Source: Alteromonadaceae bacterium XY-R5
GTDB taxonomy: Bacteria > Pseudomonadota > Gammaproteobacteria > Enterobacterales > Alteromonadaceae
Assembly: GCA_001660395.1 (NCBI GenBank)
Contig: LXWE01000010.1
Span: 1 to 64,000, forward strand
Reading direction: 5' to 3'
Length of the DNA stretch: 64,000 nucleotides
Shown here: positions 35,628 through 44,145 of the stretch, piece after piece
Position numbering within the stretch: the stretch's first letter is position 1
Layout: every line of letters begins with the position of its first letter
Made by a program: the position numbers and the translations under genes
The notes under the pieces: model-generated
What the model was told of the DNA's origin: nothing
The model's input: the letters and a program-made list of their open reading frames with translations, nothing else
Databases searched by the model: none

Positions 35628-36734
35628 TTACTGGCGATTCAGGTAATACTCTAACTCAGAAATCTGATGGTACGCCTTCACTCTGTCGTAAAAGGCTTTA
35701 TAAGATTCATACACCCGGGCAAACACAGGATCTGCCGCAGCTTGCTCTGCTAACACTTCCTTAGTTGCCTTCTTCAGCGCTGACATCACATCTTCAGGCA
35801 ATGGACGCACGTCTACACCTTCCCGTTTTACCAACGTATCCAACGCTTCATTGTTTCGCGCGGTATACTCATTCAGCATATCCAAATCTACCGCCTGAGT
35901 AGCAACATCAATGATCGCCTGCAAATCTTTCGGCAGGCTTTCATAGGCGTCTTTATTAACCATAAACTCCAGTGCCGTGCCCGCTTCATGCCAGCCAGAG
36001 TAGTAGTAATAATCCGCAGCTTTATTCAAACCGAAGGCCAAATCGTTGTATGGCCCTACCCATTCAGTCGCATCAATCGCACCCGATTGTAGTGCGGTAA
36101 ACAACTCACCACCAGGCATAGATACGGGGATACCGCCTAATTTTTTCAGCACTTCACCACCTAAGCCTGGAATCCGCATTTTCAGACCTTTTAAATCGTC
36201 AACGCTATTGATTTCCTTTTTAAACCAGCCTGCCATTTGCACGCCGGTGTTGCCGCCAGGGAATGGAATGATATTGAAAGGCGCGTAAACCTCGCGCCAC
36301 AATTCGAGGCCACCACCATAATAGAACCAGGCGTTAAGCTCCTGTGCATTCATACCAAAAGGAATTGCGCCAAATAGCTGCGCGGCAGGGGCTTTGCCCT
36401 TCCAGTAATACGCTGCTGCATGGCCCATTTGGACCGAGCCCTGTGACACCGCATCAAACACTTCAAATCCGGGCACCAATTCACCCGCGCCGTAGACTTT
36501 TACCTTCAAACGCCCGTTGGACATCTTATTCACATATTCAGCAAAGGTTTCTGGCGCACGGCCTAACCCCGGAAAGTTTTTAGGCCATGATGTGACCATC
36601 TTCCACTCATATGTTTTGACTTCTGGTGCCGCCGCAGCAGCTGTGCTGGTATCACCGGCTTTCTCTCCACAGCCAGCCAGTAGCAGAATTGGGACTAGCA
36701 GTCCCAGGCAGTATCGTGAGAATGGCATTTTCAT
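35628..36734 (-). CDS. dctP: TRAP transporter substrate-binding protein (TakP/DctP-like)
   Basis: This 368-residue protein has a lipoprotein-type signal, LLLAGCGEK, and a DctP-type extracytoplasmic binding domain. It shows WKMVTSWPKNFPGLGRAPETFAEYV, LKGLKMRIPGLGGEVLKKLGG and GAIDATEWVGPYNDLAFGL. The last segment, with an arginine earlier in MRIPG, is where TRAP proteins bind the carboxylate of the ligand. The EWVGP and YYYYSGWHE details fit the TakP subfamily, which binds 2-oxo acids. It is the third gene of the dctQ-dctM-dctP unit. Confidence 0.9.
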   Translation of the reverse strand: MKMPFSRYCLGLLVPILLLAGCGEKAGDTSTAAAAAPEVKTYEWKMVTSWPKNFPGLGRAPETFAEYVNKMSNGRLKVKVYGAGELVPGFEVFDAVSQGSVQMGHAAAYYWKGKAPAAQLFGAIPFGMNAQELNAWFYYGGGLELWREVYAPFNIIPFPGGNTGVQMAGWFKKEINSVDDLKGLKMRIPGLGGEVLKKLGGIPVSMPGGELFTALQSGAIDATEWVGPYNDLAFGLNKAADYYYYSGWHEAGTALEFMVNKDAYESLPKDLQAIIDVATQAVDLDMLNEYTARNNEALDTLVKREGVDVRPLPEDVMSALKKATKEVLAEQAAADPVFARVYESYKAFYDRVKAYHQISELEYYLNRQ

Positions 36735-36749
36735 TTTTCGTATCCTGTT

Positions 36750-38120
36750 TTATCCGTAGACCATCTCTGGCAACCAGGTGACTAACTGCGGCCAAATTAC
36801 CAAAGCCACCAATAACATTAGCTGCAACACGATAAAGGGAATAACCCCTTTATAGATTTGTGCAGTTTTGACGTCTTCTGACACCACCCCACGTAGATAG
36901 AACAACGCAAATCCAAAGGGAGGCGTTAAGAAACTGGTTTGCAGGTTGACGGCAATCATCACCCCCAACCAAATAGGATCTATGTCCATGGTCAGCAATA
37001 CAGGTGCGACCAAAGGCACCACGACAAAAATAATTTCGATGAAATCGAGAATAAAACCCAGAATAAAGATCACCAGCATCACCAACGCCATCGCCCCTAT
37101 GGCTCCGCCCGGCAGCTGACTGAAAATATCTTCAATTAATTCTTCACCACCGTAACCACGAAACACCAGGGAAAACACCGATGCACCAATCAAAATGAGG
37201 AACACCATGCAAGTGACATGCGTGGTGCTGGTCATAATATCTTTGAGTTTGGCCAGATTAAGCTGTCGTTGCGAAAGGGCGATAACTAAGGCCCCGGTGG
37301 CCCCTACACCTGCCGCTTCAGTTGGTGTCGCAAAGCCCGCCAGAATGGCTCCCAGCACCAAAACGATCAGAATCAGCGGTGGCAATAAGGCTTGTAGCAA
37401 TACAGACAAACTCAGTTTGTCCTGTTCATCAATAACAGAGGGGACTTTCTGCGGATGCACTATGCCCATATACAGGGTGTAGGCCAGATACATCAACACC
37501 AGCAGTAGACCAGGAATTAAGGAACCGACAAATAAATCCCCCACCGATACAGACTCAGGCGAGAAAATGCCCATATTGAGTTGAGCGCGTTGATAGGCGC
37601 TGGACATGACGTCACCTAACAGTACCAGAGCGATCGATGGCGGAATGATCTGCCCCAGGGTACCGGTGGCGCAAATACTACCCGCAGCAAAAGCGGGATC
37701 ATAGCCGCGTTTGAGCATAGACGGCATAGATAGTAGCCCCATCGTCACGACCGTCGCGCCTACAATACCGGTACTGGCCGCCAAGAGCATTCCCACCAGC
37801 ACCACAGACACCGCCAGTCCTGCGGGAAAACGCCCAAACACCTGTGCCATTGCCGTCAGCAAACGTTCCGCGACATTGGACTTTTCAAGCACTACCCCCA
37901 TAAACACAAATAAAGGTACGGCGATTAATGTCTGATTGGTCATCACGCCATATAAACGACTGGGCATAGTGACCAGATACGTACTTTCAAAAGTACCGGT
38001 GGCAATTCCGATAACGGCAAATAGCAAGGCGGTTCCTGCCAGTGACAGCGCCACTGGATATCCGAGTAACAACACCAGGCATACGCATAAAAACATCAGC
38101 AATGGCATAAACTCAATCAT
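36750..38120 (-). CDS. dctM: TRAP transporter large permease (DctM)
   Basis: The 456-residue inner-membrane protein has about twelve hydrophobic segments in the DctM fold. Family motifs are PLFVFMGVVLEKSNVAERLL, TGIVGATVVTMGLLSMPSMLKRGYDPAFAAGSICATGTLGQIIPPS, and GFILDFIEIIFVVVPL. It drives Na+-coupled uptake with DctQ and the binding protein. The ATG at 38118-38120 follows GGAGAAACAGC. A start 14 codons upstream would lie inside dctQ. The chosen start overlaps the dctQ end by 8 bp. Confidence 0.92.
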   Translation of the reverse strand: MIEFMPLLMFLCVCLVLLLGYPVALSLAGTALLFAVIGIATGTFESTYLVTMPSRLYGVMTNQTLIAVPLFVFMGVVLEKSNVAERLLTAMAQVFGRFPAGLAVSVVLVGMLLAASTGIVGATVVTMGLLSMPSMLKRGYDPAFAAGSICATGTLGQIIPPSIALVLLGDVMSSAYQRAQLNMGIFSPESVSVGDLFVGSLIPGLLLVLMYLAYTLYMGIVHPQKVPSVIDEQDKLSLSVLLQALLPPLILIVLVLGAILAGFATPTEAAGVGATGALVIALSQRQLNLAKLKDIMTSTTHVTCMVFLILIGASVFSLVFRGYGGEELIEDIFSQLPGGAIGAMALVMLVIFILGFILDFIEIIFVVVPLVAPVLLTMDIDPIWLGVMIAVNLQTSFLTPPFGFALFYLRGVVSEDVKTAQIYKGVIPFIVLQLMLLVALVIWPQLVTWLPEMVYG

Positions 38121-38613
38121 GCTGTTTCTCCATAGTGCGTAGCACCTTAAGATTGCGAACAATCTCAGACAGTCCCTGTAACAGCATCAGGCCAGCGAAC
38201 AATAGCAACAGCGTTTTTAACGCAAATACCAGTGGCAAACCGCCTGTCTCCGGTGACACCTCAAATAACGCCCAGGAATCCATCACATATTTCCAGCTCA
38301 CGCTGAGGATGAACAGATTGACCGGAACTAATAAAAATAACGTCCCAAATAAGTCCACCCAGGCCCGGCCTCTATCACTAAAGCTGCGATAAAAGATGTC
38401 TACACGCACATGCTCGCCCTTTTGCAGACTGTATGCAGCCCCCAACAGAAATACCATGCAGTGCAAGTACATGACAGACTCCTGCACCCCAATCCAGCCA
38501 AGGTTAAAGCCGTAGCGAAGGATGACGATCACAAAGGTAATCAGCACCATAAACAAGGTGGCCCAGCGTACCCACTCCGAGATCGTTTGGTTTAGCCTGT
38601 CAATCCAGGACAT
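38113..38613 (-). CDS. dctQ: TRAP transporter small permease (DctQ)
   Basis: The 166-residue protein has four hydrophobic segments and the DctQ landmark GWIGVQESVMYLHCMVFLLGAAYSLQKGEHVRVDIFY. It forms the membrane part of the TRAP transporter with DctM, whose start overlaps its end. It is the first gene of the unit. Confidence 0.88.
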   Translation of the reverse strand: MSWIDRLNQTISEWVRWATLFMVLITFVIVILRYGFNLGWIGVQESVMYLHCMVFLLGAAYSLQKGEHVRVDIFYRSFSDRGRAWVDLFGTLFLLVPVNLFILSVSWKYVMDSWALFEVSPETGGLPLVFALKTLLLLFAGLMLLQGLSEIVRNLKVLRTMEKQHD

Positions 38614-38773
38614 GTATTACCCCATTCACTTTGTGCAAAATAAAACCAAAGAATAACCAAGAAAACACAGGTTAGTAACAAAAAGATAACACAAGAAAGT
38701 AAAAAGTGAGGCGCTAACTGTATGAATTTACGACACAAGTCTTAGACGGCAGGCGAAAGTAACCATCAGATAA

Positions 38774-38798
38774 GAAAAAAGCGTCTCACGACGCTTTT
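38774..38798 (-). terminator. Terminator overlapping the end of bolA
   Basis: GCGTC and GACGC pair around TCAC, with A6 and T4 flanks. The bolA stop codon (38786-38788) falls inside the hairpin loop, so the terminator partly lies in the coding region. Confidence 0.8.
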
Positions 38799-39109
38799 CT
38801 GTTCATACCACCTAAGCAACGGGGTGAATCCGGTGCTTTGCCATACAGACCATGCCATTCGTCGTCTGTATAAGTATGCAAAGCTAAAGCATGTATTTTA
38901 ACTGCCAGCTCTTCTTTCAGAACTTCGTTTACCGCACGATGACGTTGGATCAGTCGTTTACCAGCAAACTTCGGCGTCACCAGCACCACTTTAAAGTGAG
39001 TTTCTGCACCATTCGGAACATTGTGCATGTAACTTTCGTTAATCACTTCCAGATGCGCCGGTTCAAAGTGCGCCAGCAATTTTTGCTCAATGTTGTTTTG
39101 GATATTCAT
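38786..39109 (-). CDS. bolA: BolA-family protein
   Basis: The 107-residue protein matches BolA over its full length: EVINESYMHNVPNGAETHFKVVLVTPKFAGKRLIQRHRAVNEVL and HALALHTYTDDEW. The conserved histidine of IQRHRAVN binds iron-sulfur clusters together with monothiol glutaredoxin. BolA is linked to stress morphology and iron-sulfur handling. The gene ends inside a terminator that separates it from the TRAP genes. Confidence 0.94.
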   Translation of the reverse strand: MNIQNNIEQKLLAHFEPAHLEVINESYMHNVPNGAETHFKVVLVTPKFAGKRLIQRHRAVNEVLKEELAVKIHALALHTYTDDEWHGLYGKAPDSPRCLGGMNRKAS

Positions 39110-39490
39110 TGTCTCTCCTCAGCACAGCTCTGGCACTGTTTGCATCCATTGGTTTGATCAGCATCTCTGTCCAACACAAATTTTCTGAACCGTGAAATGC
39201 GCCACTAAATAATTTTTCATTATCGCTCAGTAGGTTAGGGAATTCCTCCTGTGTATTCCCTGGTTTGGACAGGCCGCTTCTGACAAACACGTTACCCTGA
39301 TTGCAACTGACAGTGCCCCCGCATTAAACCAGCCAATCACCAGCAAATTTCATTCTGCTGTAAGCTAAATCTAGCCTGTCAGAAGCGCTTTACCTACCAA
39401 AAAAATTGCCCAAAGCAGACCTTTGCAGCTAACCCTTTGAGGGTCAGTCTTATATTTTTGCGATGAAATTCGGGCGGCGATTATAACCAC
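39110..39490. other. Intergenic region between bolA and the AlkB-like gene
   Basis: Both neighbours are on the minus strand, so this 381-bp gap holds the bolA promoter. A minus-strand open frame at 39087-39290 overlaps the bolA start and resembles no family. A long-range inverted repeat (39275-39285 and 39377-39387) encloses 91 bp and is listed separately. Confidence 0.5.
39275..39387. repeat. 11-bp inverted repeat enclosing 91 bp
   Basis: CGCTTCTGACA at 39275-39285 is the exact reverse complement of TGTCAGAAGCG at 39377-39387. The arms are far apart, so a tight hairpin is unlikely. A small non-autonomous element or paired regulator sites are possible; chance cannot be excluded. Confidence 0.4.
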
Positions 39491-40111
39491 TCATTGGCCA
39501 CAATACACCCAACGAAAGGTGAAATTGAGCCTTGGGCCTTGCCCGCTGCGGGTTTTAGGGAGGGCGTGTTGCCAGAAGTGCTGTGTTGCCCCTGACATGA
39601 TTAACAGACTTCCATGTTTAAGGTGAATACGATGTTTTTGTCCACTTACCTGATGCCGTAAATCGAACGCTCTGGCTTCACCCAAAGTCACAGACGCAAT
39701 CACAGGGTTAAGACCCAATTCGGGTTCATCATCTGCATGCCACCCCATACTATCAAGGCCATCTCGATATAAATTCGCCAGGCAAGCATTAAACTGACAT
39801 CCGCTACACATTTCGATATGTGCTTTTAAACGCTGTAATACCTGTGGCCAAGGCAAAGGCTCCATTACCAAGCCAGAATAAGTATAAGCTGTGCCCGGAT
39901 CGCCAAACCAGCACTGCAGACGCGGTATGTTCACGGATTTCCCGTACAATCTGATAGAATCCTGGCGCCAGGGGATTTGCTGCTGAAAATAGCTCAGCAG
40001 TTTATCGGCAACATTCGCTGCCAAAAAGGTTTCGTCATACTGAATTTCTGCATCCGGCAGCACAATGTTTTGCACCTGAGCCGGGTCAGAATCAAAAAGA
40101 TCAAACTGCAC
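39491..40111 (-). CDS. AlkB-like alpha-ketoglutarate-dependent dioxygenase
   Basis: The 206-residue protein has the Fe(II) site HxD as H125 and D127 in MGWHADDEPELG, and a distal histidine in TQHFWQHALPK. The 2-oxoglutarate-binding arginines lie in PRLNFTFR at the C-terminus. The GEARAFDLRHQ and HGSLLIMSGATQ segments match AlkB-type repair enzymes closest to ALKBH2/3, which remove alkyl groups from DNA or RNA bases. It is divergent from rlmG with 40 bp between. Confidence 0.9.
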   Translation of the reverse strand: MQFDLFDSDPAQVQNIVLPDAEIQYDETFLAANVADKLLSYFQQQIPWRQDSIRLYGKSVNIPRLQCWFGDPGTAYTYSGLVMEPLPWPQVLQRLKAHIEMCSGCQFNACLANLYRDGLDSMGWHADDEPELGLNPVIASVTLGEARAFDLRHQVSGQKHRIHLKHGSLLIMSGATQHFWQHALPKTRSGQGPRLNFTFRWVYCGQ

Positions 40112-40151
40112 CTGGTAAGCCTAACGTCCTAATACGAGATTATCGCAACCT

Positions 40152-41300
40152 ATGAATACCAGTTTAACCCTTTTAGACAGGCAACTTGAACTCTGGCGCT
40201 ATCCGGAGAAATTCCAACATCCCAGTTTACAAGCCTGGGATGCTGCCGACGAGTACCTGATAGAAACGGTTGAAACCGAGCATCCAATTAACACGGACCA
40301 GATAATTCATATATTCAACGATAACTTTGGTACCCTGGCCTGCTGGTTTGCGGCGTTTAAGCCAGAATGCTGGCAGGATTCACTGGTTGCCACTGTTAGT
40401 ACCCAGCGCAACTTAAGCCGTAACGGTCTGGAAAATGCGGATGTAACCCTGCACTCTTCAACAGTTTTACCCAAGACTCAGCCTGACGTTGTGCTGATAA
40501 AGCTACCGAAAAGTCTGGCCCTGTTGGAACATCAGCTAATTTGCCTGCAACAGGTCGTCAAACCTGATACAGTCATCATTGCTGCAGGAATGGCTAAACT
40601 CATCCAAAAATCGACGCTGGCCCTGTTCGAAAAGCACCTTGGAACAACCACAACCTCTCTTGCCAAAAAGAAAGCCAGGTTGATTTTCGCTAAGGCAGAC
40701 GGCAATAAGACATCCAAAAATCCTTACCCCACTGAGTGGAAGACTGAACGACCCACATTCACTCTGGTCAATCACGCCAACGTGTTTTCACGCCAGCAAC
40801 TGGATATCGGTGCCCGTTTCTTGATGGAATATTTACCAGATTCCAATGGCAAAAAAGTCATCGATTTAGGCTGTGGTAACGGCGTTTTAGGCTTATCAGT
40901 ATTACATCACTCTCCCGACAGTCGCATTTTGTTTGTCGATGAATCATTTATGGCGGTTGCATCGGCGCGCGACAATGTGGCGAAAAACTTCCCCGATAAA
41001 CTCAACCAATGTGAATTTTTGGTCAGTAACTGCCTAAGCCAGCTCCCTCAGGACAGCGACTTTCAGCAAGTCGACTTAGTGCTATGCAATCCGCCATTCC
41101 ATCAGCAAAATACCATCACCGACCATATTGCCAGACAAATGTTCAGCCATGCTAAGCGCCATTTGGTTAAAAACGGGGAACTTAGAGTCGTCGCAAATAG
41201 TCATTTACCGTATCCAAAAGAATTGAAAGCCCTGTTTGGTGGATTCCGTCAGGTTGCAACCAATCGAAAATTCAGTATTTTATCCAGCCAGAAAAAATAA
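40152..41300 (+). CDS. rlmG: 23S rRNA (guanine(1835)-N2)-methyltransferase
   Basis: The 382-residue enzyme has a degenerate N-terminal methyltransferase-like domain (about 1-190) that binds RNA and a catalytic C-terminal domain. Visible are the SAM motif VIDLGCGNGVLGLSVL and the amine methyltransferase motif VLCNPPFHQQ. The start region, LTLLDRQLELWRYPEKFQHPSLQAWDAADEYL, is characteristic of RlmG. A cyclophilin gene follows after 14 bp and may be co-transcribed. Confidence 0.93.
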   Translation: MNTSLTLLDRQLELWRYPEKFQHPSLQAWDAADEYLIETVETEHPINTDQIIHIFNDNFGTLACWFAAFKPECWQDSLVATVSTQRNLSRNGLENADVTLHSSTVLPKTQPDVVLIKLPKSLALLEHQLICLQQVVKPDTVIIAAGMAKLIQKSTLALFEKHLGTTTTSLAKKKARLIFAKADGNKTSKNPYPTEWKTERPTFTLVNHANVFSRQQLDIGARFLMEYLPDSNGKKVIDLGCGNGVLGLSVLHHSPDSRILFVDESFMAVASARDNVAKNFPDKLNQCEFLVSNCLSQLPQDSDFQQVDLVLCNPPFHQQNTITDHIARQMFSHAKRHLVKNGELRVVANSHLPYPKELKALFGGFRQVATNRKFSILSSQKK

Positions 41301-41314
41301 AGGAGTAAGTATTC

Positions 41315-41926
41315 ATGTTATCACGCATGCTGCGTACCGCCCTGGCCGCCCTGTTACTTTGCAGTTGTCAGTTGGCACAAGCCGCGATTAAGGATGATGG
41401 TTCTCAGATTCAGCCGGATAATTTCTATCCGCGCGTCAAAATAGAAACCACGATGGGAAATGTTGTGGTCGAGTTAGATCGCCGCCGCGCGCCTATATCG
41501 GTTAATAACTTCCTGCATTACGTCGATAAACGCAGTTACGAAGATACCTTGATCCATCGCGTTGTACCTGGATTTGTGATCCAGGGCGGTGGCTATGACA
41601 CAGAGATGAACCAAAAGCCGGCTTTCCCGCCTATTTTCAATGAATCTGGTAATGGCATGAAAAACGCGCTTTATACAATTGCGATGGCGCGTGAAACCGA
41701 TCCGCACACTGCGACTCGTCAGTTTTATTTCAACATGAACGATAACGAGAGTTTAGACCCTGGCCGTAATTGGGGCTATGCGGTCTTTGGCACTGTGGTA
41801 GAAGGCACCGAGGTGCTGGATAAAATGGTTGAAGTCAAAACGGATTACGATGACAAAACCGGTTGGGCTGATGTGCCTGTAGAACCCATCCTCATTAAAA
41901 AGACGACCGTCTTACCTGCAAATTAA
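41315..41926 (+). CDS. Periplasmic cyclophilin-type peptidyl-prolyl isomerase
   Basis: This 203-residue protein has an export signal (LAALLLCSCQLAQA) that could be read as a lipobox, LCSC, or as a type I cleavage after AQA. The cyclophilin domain shows VKIETTMGNVVVELDRRRAPISVNNFL, the active-site HRVVPGFVIQGGGY, and TIAMARETDPHTATRQFYFN. It speeds proline cis-trans isomerisation in envelope proteins. It lies 14 bp after rlmG with an RBS-like AAAGGAG upstream. Confidence 0.9.
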   Translation: MLSRMLRTALAALLLCSCQLAQAAIKDDGSQIQPDNFYPRVKIETTMGNVVVELDRRRAPISVNNFLHYVDKRSYEDTLIHRVVPGFVIQGGGYDTEMNQKPAFPPIFNESGNGMKNALYTIAMARETDPHTATRQFYFNMNDNESLDPGRNWGYAVFGTVVEGTEVLDKMVEVKTDYDDKTGWADVPVEPILIKKTTVLPAN

Positions 41927-41946
41927 TGGCGGAATTGGTGAGCAGG

Positions 41947-42480
41947 CTAAAATGCCTGCCACTTATACAACAGACTTTCGGGGCTATGCGGCCCCACTTG
42001 TAATCTGCCCTGACAGCAAAATCTCAGTTTCTCCAGCACCCGTTGTGAGCCTATATTTTCCGGCGAAGTCATTGCTGCTAATTCCGTTAACTCAAGACGC
42101 TCAAATGCATCCTTCAGCACGACCTCAGCCGCTTCCGTCGCAAAGCCCTGTCCACAATGCTCACGCAAATAGGCGTAACCTAGATCCGGTGTACGCAAAT
42201 AAGGGCGCTTGAGCAAGCCACACATCCCAAGCGGGGTATGATCGTCCCGACGCTCAACTAAATACAGCCCATACCCCTTTTCTTTATACATGGCCGCCGG
42301 CCCCTGTTGAATGTATTCCAGCGCCCCCTGGCGATCATGGATGCCGCGATTGCCAATAAATTTCAGCCACCCCGGATCATTCAGTAACGCCAGAATAAAA
42401 TCCGCATCGCTATTTCGTAGCAATCGTAATCTCAGTCGCGCGGTTTCTATCTTCACACTTAGGCTCTTCATCACAGGCAT
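41947..42480 (-). CDS. GNAT-family N-acetyltransferase (RimJ-like)
   Basis: The 177-residue protein begins IETARLRLRLLRNSDADFILALLNDP, the pattern of RimJ/RimL-type acetyltransferases. It continues with the acetyl-CoA-binding segment YLREHCGQGFATEAAEVVLKDAF and SPENIGSQRVLEKLRF. The substrate is unknown. It starts 9 bp after the epmA stop, so it may be co-expressed with epmA, and it converges on the cyclophilin gene. Confidence 0.85.
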   Translation of the reverse strand: MPVMKSLSVKIETARLRLRLLRNSDADFILALLNDPGWLKFIGNRGIHDRQGALEYIQQGPAAMYKEKGYGLYLVERRDDHTPLGMCGLLKRPYLRTPDLGYAYLREHCGQGFATEAAEVVLKDAFERLELTELAAMTSPENIGSQRVLEKLRFCCQGRLQVGPHSPESLLYKWQAF

Positions 42481-42489
42481 TGCCCCAGA

Positions 42490-43467
42490 TTAAGCTCTGT
42501 CGATAGCAAAGGGCAATACCTGGTCAATACGAGACGCTTTCAGGGCCAGCATAATCACACGGTCGATCCCTACAGCTACGCCTGCACACTCAGGTAAGCC
42601 ATGCTCAAGGGCAGCCAGAAACCGTTCATCCAGACGTTGTTCCGCTAACCCTACCAGGCGTCGTTTGGCATTGTCTGCCTCAAAGCGCTGACGCTGTTCC
42701 GTGGGATCTGAGAGTTCATAAAACCCGTTTGCCAGTTCCAGTCCCCCGAAATACAACTCGAAACGACGGGCAACTCTGGGGTCACCTTCATCGATACGTG
42801 CCAATGCCGCCTGAGAAGCTGGAAAGTTATAAACAAATACCGGACGTTGCTGACCAATCAAAGGTTCAATGACACAGCTAAATAACAGCTGCAGCAGCGT
42901 ATCTCTGTCTTGTTCATTCGCCGCAATGTCTTCGAATCCCTGGGCGGATGCCAGTTGTCGCAAAGCCATCAAATCAGCCGTTAATGGATCACACTGCAGA
43001 TGTTGCAAAAATGCCTGCTGATAAGTCATCTTATCTGCTGCTTCGCAGCCAACTAGCAATTGCATCAACTGATCGAGCTCCGCCATGAGCTGGTGATCAT
43101 CAAAGCCGAGACGATACCACTCCAGCATAGTGAATTCCGGATTGTGGTGACGACCCGCTTCTTCATTACGAAATGCCTTAGCCAACTGATAAATACAGCC
43201 ACTACCAGCAGCCAGTAAACGCTTCATGGCGTATTCCGGCGACGTTTGCAGATACAGCGTTTGCACCTGCGGTGATAAAGGATTGTTAAACCGCGTCGCA
43301 AAGCCCGCCAAATGCTGATCTGTTACCGTAGCAGCAGAAAGGGCCTGGGTATCCACTTCCATCACTTGACGCTGAAAGAAAAACTCGCGGATTTGACGCA
43401 GGATAAAGCTACGTTTTTTTAATACTTCCAGACTGGCGCTGGGCTGCCAGGCAACCGCATGACTCAT
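42490..43467 (-). CDS. epmA: EF-P lysine ligase EpmA
   Basis: The 325-residue enzyme is a paralogue of class II lysyl-tRNA synthetase lacking the anticodon-binding domain. It attaches beta-lysine to lysine 34 of EF-P. It shows [47 protein letters not shown] (motif 2) and [18 protein letters not shown] (motif 3). It follows efp on the same strand after a hairpin terminator, near its partner epmB. The ribosome binding site is weak (TTGGAATTC). Confidence 0.94.
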   Translation of the reverse strand: MSHAVAWQPSASLEVLKKRSFILRQIREFFFQRQVMEVDTQALSAATVTDQHLAGFATRFNNPLSPQVQTLYLQTSPEYAMKRLLAAGSGCIYQLAKAFRNEEAGRHHNPEFTMLEWYRLGFDDHQLMAELDQLMQLLVGCEAADKMTYQQAFLQHLQCDPLTADLMALRQLASAQGFEDIAANEQDRDTLLQLLFSCVIEPLIGQQRPVFVYNFPASQAALARIDEGDPRVARRFELYFGGLELANGFYELSDPTEQRQRFEADNAKRRLVGLAEQRLDERFLAALEHGLPECAGVAVGIDRVIMLALKASRIDQVLPFAIDRA

Positions 43468-43494
43468 AATTGAATTCCAATAACGGGATTAAAC

Positions 43495-43521
43495 AAAAAA
43501 GCTCACCCTAAGGTGAGCTTT
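43495..43521 (-). terminator. Terminator between efp and epmA
   Basis: GCTCACC and GGTGAGC form a 7-bp stem around CTAA, with A- and T-rich flanks. On the minus strand it lies about 19 bp after the efp stop and 28 bp before the epmA start, so it may lower expression of the ligase relative to EF-P. Confidence 0.85.
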
Positions 43522-43539
43522 TCACTGGCATCAAACCAA

Positions 43540-44109
43540 TTATTTTTGAACGCGAGAAACGTAGTCGCCAGTGCGGGTATCTACCTTAATCACTTCGCCA
43601 ATTTGCACGAACAAAGGTACGCGCACCACAGCACCTGTAGTCAGAGTGGCTGGTTTACCGCCCGTACCGGCTGTGTCACCTTTAAGACCTGGGTCTGTTT
43701 CCGTGATTTCCAGTTCAACAAAGTTAGGAGGAGTAACAGAGATTGGGTTACCGTTCCACAGCGTGATGGTGCAATCATCATTTTCCACTAACCATTTGAC
43801 ATTTTCGCCCACGGCTTTAGCATCTGCGGCGATCTGCTCAAAGGTCTCGTTATTCATAAAGTGCCAGAACTCACCGTCGTTATACAGGTAAGCCAGGGTG
43901 GTATCCAAAACGTCAGCACCTTCAAAGGTATCACCCGACTTGAAGGTTTTCTCAAGCACTTTGCCAGAGATCAATTTGCGGATTTTGACGCGGTTGAATG
44001 CCTGACCTTTACCTGGTTTAACGTATTCGTTTTCCAGGATGTTACAAGGCTCACCGTCGAGCATGATTTTCAGGCCCGCTTTAAATTCGTTAGTGCTGAA
44101 ATTCGCCAT
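43540..44109 (-). CDS. efp: Translation elongation factor P
   Basis: This 189-residue protein has three OB-like domains and rescues ribosomes stalled at polyproline. The lysine that receives beta-lysine is K34 in [13 protein letters not shown]. The C-terminal signature is [26 protein letters not shown]. Both modifying enzymes, EpmA and EpmB, are encoded on either side, which supports the modification type. Confidence 0.97.
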   Translation of the reverse strand: MANFSTNEFKAGLKIMLDGEPCNILENEYVKPGKGQAFNRVKIRKLISGKVLEKTFKSGDTFEGADVLDTTLAYLYNDGEFWHFMNNETFEQIAADAKAVGENVKWLVENDDCTITLWNGNPISVTPPNFVELEITETDPGLKGDTAGTGGKPATLTTGAVVRVPLFVQIGEVIKVDTRTGDYVSRVQK

Positions 44110-44145
44110 ACTTCCTCTTTATCAAAACTGTCGTAGAGTATTTCG

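Noticed and set aside
39087-39290. 67-residue minus-strand open frame upstream of bolA
   Set aside because: It overlaps the bolA start and has no family resemblance. It is more likely promoter sequence.
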